Below are positions 1-7,901 of a stretch of 38,744 nt of DNA, piece after piece. The stretch spans positions 1 through 38,744 of IMG/VR virus record IMGVR_UViG_3300042991_000318; one strand, 5' to 3'. The stretch comes from a virus. Positions within the stretch are counted from its first letter, which is position 1, and every line of letters begins with the position of its first letter. Under the pieces are notes generated by a model, which saw nothing but the letters and a program-made list of their open reading frames with translations, did not search any database and had not been told where the DNA came from. A program made the translations under genes and the position numbers.

Positions 1-827
1 ACATTTAAATCTTCAATTACGATGGTTTGGTTTTCACCAAGTAATTGGTTTGTAATAGAATGTAAATAATATTCTTTAATGTTATTTAATTTATTATATC
101 TCTTAGCAAGTTTTATCCTTGCTTTCTCTTTGTTATGACTCTTATTAGCCTTCCTTGATAAACTTCTTTGAAGCGTTGCCAACCTTTTTTGGTTGTTTCG
201 TTTAGATTTCAAATTTTCATAATGCTGTCCTTCGGACGTGATGATGAAATCTTTAATTCCTAAATCTAAACCAACCACAGAATTAATCGCACAACCAATT
301 GTTTTTGGTTCACGTTCAATTAAAATACTAAAGTAGTAACTACCTATCTTATCTTTACTTAAAGTTCCTGACTTAATTGATTCCTGATTTCTATTTAAAT
401 ACCTTTCATCATCTCTTGAACACTTATAATGGATTGATTTCAAATTATTTATGATATTAATCCTATTTCCTTTTACGCCAGAAATAGCATCAACAGGAAA
501 CCTACATGATTGTTTTTCATGTTTTGATTTGAATTTTGGAAAACCTTTATTTTCTTTAAAGAAATTTTTATATGCTTTGTCTAAATTAAGTAATGATTGT
601 TGTAAAACCTTTGAGTGACTATCTTTTATCCATTGATATTCATTCTTTAAGGACGTAAGGAATTTACCTGTTTCTCCAAGGCTTGTAGATTTCTTCTTTT
701 CTTTGTATTCATTGATTTTATAATTAAGACATTGATTATATACAAACCTTGATGTACCAAGTAATTTATTCATATAAATTATTTGTTCATTCGTTGGATA
801 TAATTTTATTTTAATTGCCTGTAACAC
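1..827 (-). CDS. tnpB: TnpB (IS605 OrfB family) RNA-guided nuclease, 5' part only
   Basis: Reading the minus strand from a GTG at 827 gives 275 codons that run off the left edge, so the C-terminal RuvC-III and zinc ribbon are outside the window. The N-terminus (IKIKLYPTNEQ, then GTSRFVYNQCL) is the classic OrfB start, which supports GTG rather than the ATG 18 codons later. RuvC-I is GLDLGIKDF with Asp188, and RuvC-II is IVIEDLN with Glu272. TnpB proteins are RNA-guided DNA nucleases that help IS200/IS605 transposons persist. No tnpA is visible on this side. The DNA looks somewhat less AT-rich than its neighbours, which would fit separate acquisition. The family call is secure; whether the gene is intact cannot be seen. 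Confidence 0.93.
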   Translation of the reverse strand, partial: MLQAIKIKLYPTNEQIIYMNKLLGTSRFVYNQCLNYKINEYKEKKKSTSLGETGKFLTSLKNEYQWIKDSHSKVLQQSLLNLDKAYKNFFKENKGFPKFKSKHEKQSCRFPVDAISGVKGNRINIINNLKSIHYKCSRDDERYLNRNQESIKSGTLSKDKIGSYYFSILIEREPKTIGCAINSVVGLDLGIKDFIITSEGQHYENLKSKRNNQKRLATLQRSLSRKANKSHNKEKARIKLAKRYNKLNNIKEYYLHSITNQLLGENQTIVIEDLN

Positions 828-949
828 TATTATTTATATATTAATTTTTATGTTTTGTTTTTATTTTTTGTGATTTTTGCTTTTTTATATTAAAATTAAT
901 AAAGTTATTTAATACTATTACCATACTTACCTTATCGCCGATGTGTAAA

Positions 950-1032
950 AATTTAGTCACTCATTATAAGATGGCTGCTTCCAAGCCAACTTCCAAATAA
1001 TTTTTGAAAGTTTTATTTTCTGCGCAAATATA
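950..1032 (-). ncRNA. 23S rRNA-like hairpin element in the leader upstream of tnpB
   Basis: On the minus strand, bases 990 to 970 read GTTGGCTTGGAAGCAGCC plus ATC. From memory this matches the bacterial 23S rRNA GTPase-centre hairpin (E. coli about 1059-1079) at 20 of 21 positions, the difference falling at the A1067 equivalent. Weaker likeness continues to about 955 (TTATAATGAGTG against TTTAAAGAGTG). TGGCT and AGCCA close the hairpin. A Bacteroidetes-type -7 box (TATATTTG on the minus strand, 1025-1032) lies upstream and would transcribe this element towards tnpB. It may be a transposon-end or guide-RNA scaffold, an rRNA mimic, or a remnant; the role is not known. Confidence 0.4.
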
Positions 1033-1056
1033 AAAAAATTTTTAATATATAATATT

Positions 1057-1539
1057 ATGAAACATATTTTAGAATTTGCTAGATTTAGCGACATGGTAAT
1101 CACAAAAGATGAAGAAATTATAAAACACATAAATAAAAAATTTGTTAACGATACTAGATTAGTATTTCATATTGATATAAAAAGTTGTAATAAAATTTTA
1201 ATATTAAAATGGCATGATACTGATGAACATTCTATGATAAAAAAAATAGAAGAGAGAACACATTTCAAATCTATATCAGAATTTAACGATTTTATAAAAA
1301 AGACTTTCAATGATTTATTTGATAATCATTTCAAAGAAATAACAGAGCAAGATAATATATACGGATTATATTTCCTTGAAAGACAATTTTCATTAATTGT
1401 AGATTTTAGCAATGAAAAAAATCCTATTGGATATGATAATATATTTAATAATAAACTTCCTTTGGTTCACGTAACAACATTAACGCTATCAACACCCGAT
1501 GATTGTAAAATTATTACAATAAACGATGAAAATTTCTAA
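1057..1539 (+). CDS. hypothetical protein (160 aa)
   Basis: No family was recognised. The 160-residue protein is mixed alpha/beta in appearance, charged, and has no signal peptide or membrane segment. The ATG at 1057 follows a short A/T leader containing TTTTTAATATATA (about 1039-1051), a motif found close upstream of many genes here and probably a phage promoter. It is the first plus-strand gene after the tnpB region and diverges from it. Strand, start and length are well supported, but no function can be given. Confidence 0.75.
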   Translation: MKHILEFARFSDMVITKDEEIIKHINKKFVNDTRLVFHIDIKSCNKILILKWHDTDEHSMIKKIEERTHFKSISEFNDFIKKTFNDLFDNHFKEITEQDNIYGLYFLERQFSLIVDFSNEKNPIGYDNIFNNKLPLVHVTTLTLSTPDDCKIITINDENF

Positions 1540-1545
1540 TTAAAT

Positions 1546-1576
1546 TTTGGTATTTAAAATAATATCCATATCTTTG
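1546..1576 (+). promoter_or_regulatory. Bacteroidetes sigma-type promoter (TTTG-N19-TATCTTTG)
   Basis: TTTG at 1546-1549 and TATCTTTG at 1569-1576 are exactly 19 bases apart, matching the Bacteroidetes consensus TTTG...TAnnTTTG. The ATG of the next gene lies only four bases downstream (1581), so the transcript would be leaderless or nearly so if this promoter is used. Confidence 0.7.
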
Positions 1577-1580
1577 TTGA

Positions 1581-1838
1581 ATGAAAAATGAAAATACATT
1601 AAAAGGAAAAGTTGCAAGAATAGTTAGTACTATTAAGCAAAATGATCAAAAAAATGGTTTCACTTATTACATGGAACTATTAACTGATTTATATTCAAAT
1701 GATTCCGATTATACTATTATCAAATCAAAAATGGATAATCTTATTGAATTATTACAAAAAGTAAATCTACAAGGTGATGAGGAATTTAAAAAATTCGAAA
1801 GCTTGGATTTTGAAGATGAAATTTGGTACATGATTTAA
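1581..1838 (+). CDS. hypothetical protein (85 aa)
   Basis: Small, mostly helical, charged protein of 85 residues without recognisable family. It begins four bases after a near-perfect Bacteroidetes promoter, so its message may be leaderless; the next internal Met is at about residue 32, which would remove a third of the protein. The following gene starts 11 bases after its stop, suggesting one transcript. It is probably expressed by host RNA polymerase, early in infection if the phage uses promoter classes for timing (inference). Confidence 0.7.
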   Translation: MKNENTLKGKVARIVSTIKQNDQKNGFTYYMELLTDLYSNDSDYTIIKSKMDNLIELLQKVNLQGDEEFKKFESLDFEDEIWYMI

Positions 1839-1849
1839 AATCAAAAATA

Positions 1850-2662
1850 ATGAAAACTATAAAAGTTGCATTCACAGTTCCAACAAAAGATTTTAAAGGT
1901 TGGGAAAATGCTGAACTTCCTGTTACTATAAGTGAACCCAGAAATGGTGTATTCTATGAAGATATAGAATATAGTGTGGTTATGCCTGATTATATGTTTA
2001 ATGAATTGGCTAATACTGAGCCAAAATTTAAAACTGAATATGATCAAAATAACAGAGAAATAAGTGGTTTGTTTTCTAAAAAATCAATAACCAGAAAATT
2101 TAAAAAAACACAAACATCAATTTTAATATCAGCATTACAAAGCTATTTTAGTGAATTGACAACCTTTATTAATGATAAACATAGTATTGAAACAAGTACT
2201 ATGAAAAAGAAAATATTTATTTCTTTTAATCATAGTTCAAATCACACTCACAATAATTTGAATGCTGCATATACTGGCGAAGAAATTAAACAAAGTTTTA
2301 ATTATTTTATTGGCTATGAAATAATGACAGATAAATTTTCTGGAATAAATAGAACAATAAAAAAGAGATATATCAGTAAAATACTTTATCATAGAACTGG
2401 CTCATCACTTCATAAACTTGACACTGGGTTTAAAGAAAAAGAAGATTTGTTCTTACAGTTGGAAAATTATGGGGAAGCAACTGAAAATTTTGAAAAAAGA
2501 TATTCAATAATTGATTGGACTGAAGAACGAGAATTATTTTGTGAAAGAGTAAAATTAAGATTTCAAGAAGTTAACGAACAACTTGATAAATTTTTAAAAG
2601 ATATTAATGATGATAAAATGGAAGCATTGATGTCAAATTTTGAACAAAAAATGTTAAAATAA
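1850..2662 (+). CDS. hypothetical protein (270 aa)
   Basis: I chose the ATG at 1850 (MKTIKVAFTVPT) rather than the in-frame ATG at 1823, because 1823 lies inside the upstream gene and 1850 follows an A-rich leader typical of these genes. The protein is about 270 residues with no signal peptide. Its C-terminal third is helical and charged (ERELFCERVKLRFQEVNEQ region). No catalytic motif or family was recognised. It lies 11 bases after the preceding gene and 15 bases before a lipoprotein gene, so the three are probably co-transcribed. Confidence 0.75.
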   Translation: MKTIKVAFTVPTKDFKGWENAELPVTISEPRNGVFYEDIEYSVVMPDYMFNELANTEPKFKTEYDQNNREISGLFSKKSITRKFKKTQTSILISALQSYFSELTTFINDKHSIETSTMKKKIFISFNHSSNHTHNNLNAAYTGEEIKQSFNYFIGYEIMTDKFSGINRTIKKRYISKILYHRTGSSLHKLDTGFKEKEDLFLQLENYGEATENFEKRYSIIDWTEERELFCERVKLRFQEVNEQLDKFLKDINDDKMEALMSNFEQKMLK

Positions 2663-2677
2663 TAAAAATTAAATGTT

Positions 2678-2989
2678 ATGAAAAAAATTATTTTTTTGTT
2701 TATTTTACTTATATCATTTTCTTGTGATGATATAACAGTTACTTCCTATAAAGGTAAAACATCAAATGGTAACAATTATATTGGTAATGGTATTGTTAAA
2801 AAAATTTCAATACCTCAAATACAAGATTTTTCATATTTTGAAGTTTTAATTTATGATTTTAGAGGAAATAAAATTGAAATTCGTACAAGTCAATTAACAT
2901 ATAATGTAAATGACACAATACACATTGATGCTACACAAAAAATTTGTTATCCTATTAATGATCCAACTAATATTTCTAAAAACTTTTAA
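2678..2989 (+). CDS. small lipoprotein (103 aa)
   Basis: The N-terminus is a lipoprotein signal peptide: MKK, a hydrophobic stretch, then lipobox ISFSC with Cys16 followed by two Asp. In Bacteroidetes, acidic residues just after the lipid-bearing Cys favour surface export, so the product may sit on the outer face of the infected cell. The mature part (about 88 residues) is beta-rich with a Gly/Asn-rich start and no known domain. A phage lipoprotein of this kind could alter superinfection or host surface properties, but that is a guess. Confidence 0.75.
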   Translation: MKKIIFLFILLISFSCDDITVTSYKGKTSNGNNYIGNGIVKKISIPQIQDFSYFEVLIYDFRGNKIEIRTSQLTYNVNDTIHIDATQKICYPINDPTNISKNF

Positions 2990-2990
2990 A

Positions 2991-3275
2991 ATGAAAAAAG
3001 AACAGGCGTTTGAATTAGTAGAATTGTTTAAAAAACAAGCACATTTACCTTCTCATAATTACGATGTTTATCGTGGAGAAATAGAACCAATTGTGCATCA
3101 TATTATATATGAAAGTGAGGATCCAAATGCTAAATTTATAGCATCTATAGTATTTGAAAATTTTAATTTTTCAGATGATGACGAATATATAGTTGATATT
3201 ACTATTGGTCAAAAAATGTATCAATTATTTAATTTCAAAACTGCAACACAATTAATTAAAACAATAAAATATTAA
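2991..3275 (+). CDS. hypothetical protein (94 aa)
   Basis: The start ATG at 2991 sits one base after the stop of the lipoprotein gene; a longer frame beginning at 2910 would overlap that gene by 80 bases and is unlikely. The 94-residue product begins MKKEQAFELVELFKKQA, is acidic in the middle (FSDDDEYIVD) and has no recognisable family. The tight junction suggests translational coupling with the lipoprotein. Confidence 0.7.
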   Translation: MKKEQAFELVELFKKQAHLPSHNYDVYRGEIEPIVHHIIYESEDPNAKFIASIVFENFNFSDDDEYIVDITIGQKMYQLFNFKTATQLIKTIKY

Positions 3276-3280
3276 AAATC

Positions 3281-3388
3281 ATGAGTAAAAAAGACGTTAA
3301 AAGATCAAAAACCAAATGCGGAGCTTGTGGCAAAAAGTATGATTTGCAAAATTATGAACAACATCACAAAACTTGTGTACCTAAATAA
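3281..3388 (+). CDS. zinc-finger microprotein (35 aa)
   Basis: A 35-codon gene begins five bases after the preceding stop and ends TAA at 3388. The product is basic at its N-terminus (MSKKDVKRSKTK) and carries CGACGKKYDLQNYEQHHKTC, a C-x2-C...H-H-x3-C arrangement able to bind one zinc ion. Such microproteins in phages often bind nucleic acid or a host protein; nothing here tells which. The metal-binding spacing and the operon position argue that it is a real gene. Confidence 0.65.
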   Translation: MSKKDVKRSKTKCGACGKKYDLQNYEQHHKTCVPK

Positions 3389-3429
3389 AAATAAAACCCA
3401 ATTTATTTATTAATTTAAAATATTATCCC

Positions 3430-3437
3430 TATCTTTG
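3430..3437 (+). promoter_or_regulatory. Bacteroidetes -7 promoter element (TATCTTTG)
   Basis: TATCTTTG lies 21 bases before the ATG at 3459. The -33 position 19 bases upstream is T-rich but lacks a clear TTG, so this is a weaker match than the promoter at 1546-1576. Confidence 0.5.
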
Positions 3438-3458
3438 TAGTGTTAAAAATTAAAAATA

Positions 3459-3779
3459 ATGAAAAAGAGATTTAAATTAATTAATGACTATCATTTTGAA
3501 AATGGTAGTGGATACATTAAAACCTTAACTTTAGGTAAAAGAAGATGGGATGAATTTACTTTAAATGAATTTATAGTACCAAGTGAAACTGAAGGAAATG
3601 CTGAAATTGATGACAATAGTGAATATATTACTATCATACTTGAAGTAAAAAACATATTAAAAAATAAAGTGGAAGTTTATCCTGATGGTAATGGTACTGG
3701 AACACTTGATTTAACATATGAAAAAGATGAATTTTTTGAAAAGTTTAAAAAAATTCAGTTTTCTGATTTTTTGTATTAA
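3459..3779 (+). CDS. hypothetical protein (106 aa)
   Basis: A 106-residue soluble, acidic, beta-rich protein (KKRFKLINDYHFENGSGYI at the start) with no family recognised. It has its own TATCTTTG promoter element and the A-rich leader usual in Bacteroidetes. It is followed 19 bases later by a small membrane protein, and the two probably share a transcript. Confidence 0.75.
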   Translation: MKKRFKLINDYHFENGSGYIKTLTLGKRRWDEFTLNEFIVPSETEGNAEIDDNSEYITIILEVKNILKNKVEVYPDGNGTGTLDLTYEKDEFFEKFKKIQFSDFLY

Positions 3780-3798
3780 AATTTAAAAATTAAAAATT

Positions 3799-4041
3799 AT
3801 GAAAAGTTTTAAAATTATTATTGCTGTAGGTGTATTAAATCTTATACACGGGGGTATTCACATTTTTCAATTTTTACAATCAGTACTATTAACTTATTAC
3901 AGTCTTAATCATACTGAAAATGAAACAATGGAAAAAATAATGGAAAGTCCTTGGATGGCTCTATTATGGGGGGCATTGGGTATTATGACATTATGGATTG
4001 GAATTAGAGATTATAAACATCATAAACATCATAAAGATTAA
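3799..4041 (+). CDS. small membrane protein with His-rich tail (80 aa)
   Basis: Two hydrophobic segments are visible (about residues 4-30 and 50-68), separated by an acidic loop (NHTENETMEK). The C-terminus is His/Lys-rich (YKHHKHHKD) and could bind metal or simply lie on the cytoplasmic face as a positive-inside anchor. No family was recognised. It is the last protein-coding gene of the run starting at 1057, and a non-coding structured element and terminator follow. Confidence 0.7.
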   Translation: MKSFKIIIAVGVLNLIHGGIHIFQFLQSVLLTYYSLNHTENETMEKIMESPWMALLWGALGIMTLWIGIRDYKHHKHHKD

Positions 4042-4048
4042 AAAAATA

Positions 4049-4174
4049 AAAAATTATTTTTGTGCTGAAACAATAAACAGCGGCAGTGAGTAAGTCCGAT
4101 ATCCGACATGATTGCGGTGAAATTTCCGAAAGAGATGGATTATAAGGTGGAATTCCTTATCAAAAATAATTTTT
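4049..4174 (+). ncRNA. candidate structured non-coding RNA
   Basis: In a region that is mostly A and T, bases 4064-4160 are strikingly G/C-rich and have no good reading frame. The segment is closed by a perfect 14-bp stem (AAAAATTATTTTTG at 4049-4062 with CAAAAATAATTTTT at 4161-4174). Inside I can draw a hairpin GCTG/CAGC (4063-4081), a 5-bp stem GCAGT/ATTGC that encloses a GTC/GAC hairpin, CGG/CCG, and ATAAGG/CCTTAT (about 4142-4160). A terminator follows directly. It matches no riboswitch or ribozyme I know. It could be a small RNA or a processed 3' UTR of the preceding gene. Confidence 0.55.
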
Positions 4175-4206
4175 AAGTCAGATAAGAAATTGTCTGACTT
4201 TTTTTA
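4175..4206. terminator. intrinsic terminator, probably bidirectional
   Basis: AAGTCAGA and TCTGACTT form an 8-bp stem with a 10-base loop, followed by a run of T. It ends the structured RNA on the plus strand and lies just after the stop of the minus-strand RHH gene, so it may serve both. Confidence 0.8.
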
Positions 4207-4207
4207 T

Positions 4208-4369
4208 TTATAAATTATTTATTTTTTTAACTATAATTTTTTCAATATACTCAGAATAGTTTTCTATTCCATTATCTATACAATATTTCTCCCAAAGTTT
4301 ATAAACTTCAGGATTCATAGATATTGATACTCTCTTTCTTTTTTGTTCATCTTTAAGTGTCTTACGCAT
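4208..4369 (-). CDS. RHH DNA-binding protein, cassette A repressor-like (53 aa)
   Basis: A 53-residue protein: a basic N-terminal arm (DEQKRKR), the strand VSISMNP, then two helices (EVYKLWEKYC and NYSEYIEKIIVKK). This is a ribbon-helix-helix (CopG/Arc-type) fold, which binds DNA as a dimer. It diverges from a second RHH gene at 4502 across a 132-bp spacer. Near-copies lie at 31941-32102 (core EVYKLW.KYCIDNGIENYSEYIEKII almost identical) and 17753-17908, each in the same position relative to an RHH-nuclease pair. I infer that it represses the shared spacer. Confidence 0.8.
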   Translation of the reverse strand: MRKTLKDEQKRKRVSISMNPEVYKLWEKYCIDNGIENYSEYIEKIIVKKINNL

Positions 4370-4501
4370 ATTTATTTATATTTTTTTTATTTATTAAGTT
4401 TTAAAAATATGATATAAATCATAAAAATTATTATAATATTATTACAAAAATGTGAAGTTTTGACCTTTTAATATTTATATATAATAATAAAAATAGTTAG
4501 A
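4370..4501. promoter_or_regulatory. divergent control spacer of cassette A
   Basis: This 132-bp region separates two divergent RHH genes. On the plus strand, 4461-4483 carries TGACC, then AATATTTATATATA, the same 23-base layout found in cassettes B, C and D and upstream of other genes here. TATGAT and ATCATA (4408-4423) form a perfect inverted repeat with a 4-base gap, a plausible RHH operator. The promoter and operator roles are inferred. Confidence 0.55.
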
Positions 4502-4684
4502 ATGAAAAGAAAAGTTGAAAAAAAGAAAATAACATTTTCAATATCATTAGATCCAGAAATATTAAATATTATAAATGAATCTATCGGTAATAGATCAAAA
4601 TTTATACAAAATTGTATAATTGAAGAAATATCTAAAAGTTCAGAAATTAAAGATGAACTCATAAAAAAGAAAATTATTTTATGA
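4502..4684 (+). CDS. RHH regulator translationally coupled to endonuclease, cassette A (60 aa)
   Basis: The strand KITFSISLD is followed by helices around EILNIINESI and NRSKFIQNCIIEEI, a ribbon-helix-helix fold. The protein ends in KKKIIL, and its TGA stop overlaps the ATG of the endonuclease (ATGA, 4681-4684), so the two are translationally coupled. By hand alignment about 44 of 60 residues match the cassette C counterpart at 31622-31804; the cassette B counterpart at 18069-18248 is more distant but ends the same way. The gene is probably an autoregulator that limits nuclease production, by analogy with RHH antitoxins (inference). Confidence 0.82.
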   Translation: MKRKVEKKKITFSISLDPEILNIINESIGNRSKFIQNCIIEEISKSSEIKDELIKKKIIL

Positions 4685-5955
4685 AAAATTATTTAGAAAA
4701 ATGTAAACTTATTCATAATAATAAGTATGATTATTCATTATCAGATTTTAAAGGTTTACATTATAAGATAAAAATAATTTGTCCAGATCATGGCCCGTTT
4801 GAACAAAGATTGGATAGTCATTTAAAAGGTTCTGGTTGTAAACAATGTTATATAAAAAAAATAAAATTTGCTAAATATATAAATTCAACTGATTATCACA
4901 GTAACTTATGTAATCTAATTCATGAAAATAAATATGACTATTCATTATCAGAATTTAAAGGATTACACTATAAAATAAAAATAATTTGTTCAAAACATGG
5001 TATCTTTGAACAGAGATTAGATCATCACAAAAATGGTAAAATGTGTCCAAAATGTAAATATGATGAACGCAAATTAACTACACAAGAATTTATTAATAAA
5101 TCTATAGAAAAGCATGGTGATAAATATGATTATAGTTTATCTGAATATATAAATCATATGACAAAAGTTAAAATAATTTGTCCTACACATGGTATTTTTG
5201 AACAAACACCAAATAATCATTTATCTGGTAGCAAAAATGAAGGTTGTTGCGCAAAATGTAATAAAAGATATATTTATTCTAAAGATGAAATTATAGAAAA
5301 AGCTAATATAAAGCATAATAATAAATATGATTATTCTTTAATAGATTATAAAAATACTAAAGATAAAGTTAAAATAATTTGTCCAATACATGGTATTTTT
5401 GAACAAAATTTATCCCAACATTTATATAAAACAGGTTGTTCTAAATGTGATAAACCCATATTAAACACAGAACATTTTATAGAATTATCAAAAGCAAAAC
5501 ACAATAAATATGATTATTCTTTAATAGATTTTAAAAGTACTAAATATAAAGTTAAAATAATTTGTTCTATACATGGTATTTTTTTTCAATATCCATTACA
5601 TCACATTCAAGGGTGTGGTTGCCCAAAATGCTCAACAAGAAGTAAAGGAGAAGAAATAATTGAAAAATTTTTAATTGAAAATAATATAGATTATAACACA
5701 CAGCAAACATTTAAAAACTGTAAATATAAAAATTTATTAAGATTTGATTTTTATTTAATAAAATATAATATATGTATTGAATATGATGGTGAATTACATC
5801 ATAAAAGTATAAAATATTTTGGTGGAGACAATACATTAAAAGAAAATATAATTAAAGATAACATTAAAAATAATTATTGTGAGAACAATAATATTAAATT
5901 ATTAAGAATAAAATATACCGATAATATTATTGATAAATTAAAAACAATCATATAA
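4681..5955 (+). CDS. EDxHD/Vsr-like homing endonuclease with five zinc-ribbon repeats (424 aa)
   Basis: Residues 1-318 hold five repeats of about 60-70 residues built on NKYDYSL..., KIIC..HG.FEQ, and a terminal CxxC (DUF723-like DNA-binding repeats). The C-terminal 105 residues form a Vsr-like nuclease: SKGEE with Glu324/325, RFDFYL with Asp356, IEYDGELHH with Glu367, Asp369 and His373, then FGG and NNIKLLRI. This matches the EDxHD homing endonuclease family known from phages and from fractured split-intein genes. All the core residues are present, so it is probably active. It overlaps the upstream RHH gene by four bases. A three-repeat relative lies at 34004-34870. Confidence 0.85.
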   Translation: MKNYLEKCKLIHNNKYDYSLSDFKGLHYKIKIICPDHGPFEQRLDSHLKGSGCKQCYIKKIKFAKYINSTDYHSNLCNLIHENKYDYSLSEFKGLHYKIKIICSKHGIFEQRLDHHKNGKMCPKCKYDERKLTTQEFINKSIEKHGDKYDYSLSEYINHMTKVKIICPTHGIFEQTPNNHLSGSKNEGCCAKCNKRYIYSKDEIIEKANIKHNNKYDYSLIDYKNTKDKVKIICPIHGIFEQNLSQHLYKTGCSKCDKPILNTEHFIELSKAKHNKYDYSLIDFKSTKYKVKIICSIHGIFFQYPLHHIQGCGCPKCSTRSKGEEIIEKFLIENNIDYNTQQTFKNCKYKNLLRFDFYLIKYNICIEYDGELHHKSIKYFGGDNTLKENIIKDNIKNNYCENNNIKLLRIKYTDNIIDKLKTII

Positions 5956-5986
5956 AATAACTCTATATTAAATAAAAAATCATTTT

Positions 5987-7624
5987 ATGATTGAAGTTAA
6001 CGGTAAAAAAATTTTTTATGATTTAAAATATAAACCAAATGAGCAACAAATAGAAAGTCTAAATTTTATAAAAAATAGTATAACAACAGGTAAGAGATTT
6101 ATAATGAATAATTTAAGTACTGGAGTTGGAAAATCATACTTAATTATAATGTTTGCCAACTGGTACAGAAATTATATAAACACTAATGATGATGTTAAAA
6201 TAGACGTTCTTACTAATTCCAAGGTACTTCAAGAGCAATACCTAAAAGATTTTTCCTTTATTAAAAATTATAAAGGACAATCAAATTATTATTGTTCAAC
6301 ATATAATTGTGATTGCAAAACTGCTAGGGAATTATGTAAAATAATGAAAAATAAATGTAATTCATGTCCATATGATAATGCAAAAAATGCTTGGATAGAA
6401 AGTGAAATAGGATTAACAAATTTCCATTTATTTGACACGTTATCGTTATTTCAAAAAGATATATTAAAAAGAAGAAATGGCAATGTACTTGTAATTGATG
6501 AGTGTCAAACATTTGAACAAATTTTTTCATCTTATTTAAGTTCAAAATTAAGTGCTAAAAGTTTAAAAAAGTGTGGATTTAACATGAAAGAAATTGAAAC
6601 ACTTGATGATAGATTTATTTCAAAAATAAAATATTTGGATAAATATTTAGAATTTCTTGAAAGAAAATTAATACCCATGCTTGAAGAAAAACTTGAAAAA
6701 TTTGAAAAAGATATAAGCACATCAAAATCTAAAAATAAAATTGAAACTGTTAAATTTATACAAAACATTGATAATAAATTATTATCTTTTAAGCATCTAT
6801 TTGAATCTTATAAAAAAGAGCCAAATAATGTCATATTAGATATTAATGTAAATAAAAATGAAAAAATGTTTTCTGGTATCGAACTTATAACAGAACATGT
6901 TTTTGTAAACGAATATTTAAATGAATATATTTTTAGTCAATATGATCATATAATTTTTATGTCAGCAACAATTTTAGATAAACATTTATTTAGTTTTATT
7001 AATGGATTAGATGATAAACTATCAAGTTATTATGACATACCATCCCCGTTTTCTTTAAAAAATAGACAAATATATTATTTAAAAATTGGTAAAATGAATT
7101 ATTATAATAAAATTGAAACGTTTCAAAAACAAATACCTTGGATAAATAAAATTTTAGAAAAGTATAAAAATAGTAAAGGTATTATACACACAACAAATTA
7201 TGAAATTACCGAATGGATAAAAGATAATATTCAAAATGACAGATTATTGTTTCATGAAACAGACGATAGAAATGATATACTTGAAAAACATTTAACAAGT
7301 ATAGAACCGACAGTTTTAGTCAGTCCATCAATGATGGAAGGTATTTCTTTAGATGATGATTTAGCTAGATTTCAAATATTATTAAAAATAAATTATCCAA
7401 ATATATCATCAAATAAAATAAAAGCCAGACAAAAATTAAAACCAGAATGGTATTCTTGGATGGCGTGTGTAAATACTATACAATCTACTGGTAGAGGTGT
7501 TAGAAATGATAATGATTTTTGTGATACATTTATTCTTGATTCAAACTTTTCGGATTTATTGAAATATAATTCACATATGATACCAAAATATTTTACGGAC
7601 GCAATAAAAACATTAAAAATATAA
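5987..7624 (+). CDS. XPD/DinG-like superfamily 2 DNA helicase (545 aa)
   Basis: Walker A is STGVGKS (residues 44-50), motif II is VIDECQ (169-174), motif III is SAT (in FMSATILDKH) and motif VI is QSTGRGVR (499-506). Between motifs I and II lies a Cys-rich segment (Cys103, 108, 110, 117, 124 and 127) where XPD/DinG helicases carry a 4Fe-4S cluster. These enzymes unwind DNA 5' to 3' in repair and in resolving R-loops. DECQ in place of DEAH is a variation, but the Asp-Glu pair is kept. A long charged helical insert (about 180-290) follows motif II. It leads a run of small genes that may share its transcript. Confidence 0.8.
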   Translation: MIEVNGKKIFYDLKYKPNEQQIESLNFIKNSITTGKRFIMNNLSTGVGKSYLIIMFANWYRNYINTNDDVKIDVLTNSKVLQEQYLKDFSFIKNYKGQSNYYCSTYNCDCKTARELCKIMKNKCNSCPYDNAKNAWIESEIGLTNFHLFDTLSLFQKDILKRRNGNVLVIDECQTFEQIFSSYLSSKLSAKSLKKCGFNMKEIETLDDRFISKIKYLDKYLEFLERKLIPMLEEKLEKFEKDISTSKSKNKIETVKFIQNIDNKLLSFKHLFESYKKEPNNVILDINVNKNEKMFSGIELITEHVFVNEYLNEYIFSQYDHIIFMSATILDKHLFSFINGLDDKLSSYYDIPSPFSLKNRQIYYLKIGKMNYYNKIETFQKQIPWINKILEKYKNSKGIIHTTNYEITEWIKDNIQNDRLLFHETDDRNDILEKHLTSIEPTVLVSPSMMEGISLDDDLARFQILLKINYPNISSNKIKARQKLKPEWYSWMACVNTIQSTGRGVRNDNDFCDTFILDSNFSDLLKYNSHMIPKYFTDAIKTLKI

Positions 7625-7646
7625 ATAAAAAATAAATAAAAATTAT

Positions 7647-7901
7647 ATGAAAACACAAGAAGAGAATCCTAACGGATTACACAACAGATATTATGTATCT
7701 AAAGTTAACGGAGAAAAAGTTGATGAAAATGCTGAATATTTTATACTCAGATTAGATGAATATGGTAGTGATATTAATCATATAAAAGCATGTAGAAAAG
7801 CTATTATTACTTATGCAAATGAAATAAAAGAACATTTACCTATATTATCATCAGATTTAATTGAAAGATATGGAGAAGAATTAAAAACATTAAAAATATG
7901 A
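7647..7901 (+). CDS. hypothetical protein (84 aa)
   Basis: A small soluble protein starting MKTQEENPNGLHNRYYVSK, with a helical C-terminal half. No family was recognised. It starts 22 bases after the helicase and its stop overlaps the next start (ATGA, 7898-7901), which points to coupled translation within a helicase operon. The C-terminal LKTLKI echoes the end of the helicase (IKTLKI), which may be coincidence. Confidence 0.65.
   Translation: MKTQEENPNGLHNRYYVSKVNGEKVDENAEYFILRLDEYGSDINHIKACRKAIITYANEIKEHLPILSSDLIERYGEELKTLKI

Noticed and set aside
4063-4160. Hammerhead-type ribozyme or tRNA in the GC-rich segment
   Set aside because: No CUGANGA...GAAA core and no tRNA cloverleaf or TTCGA-type loop could be fitted.
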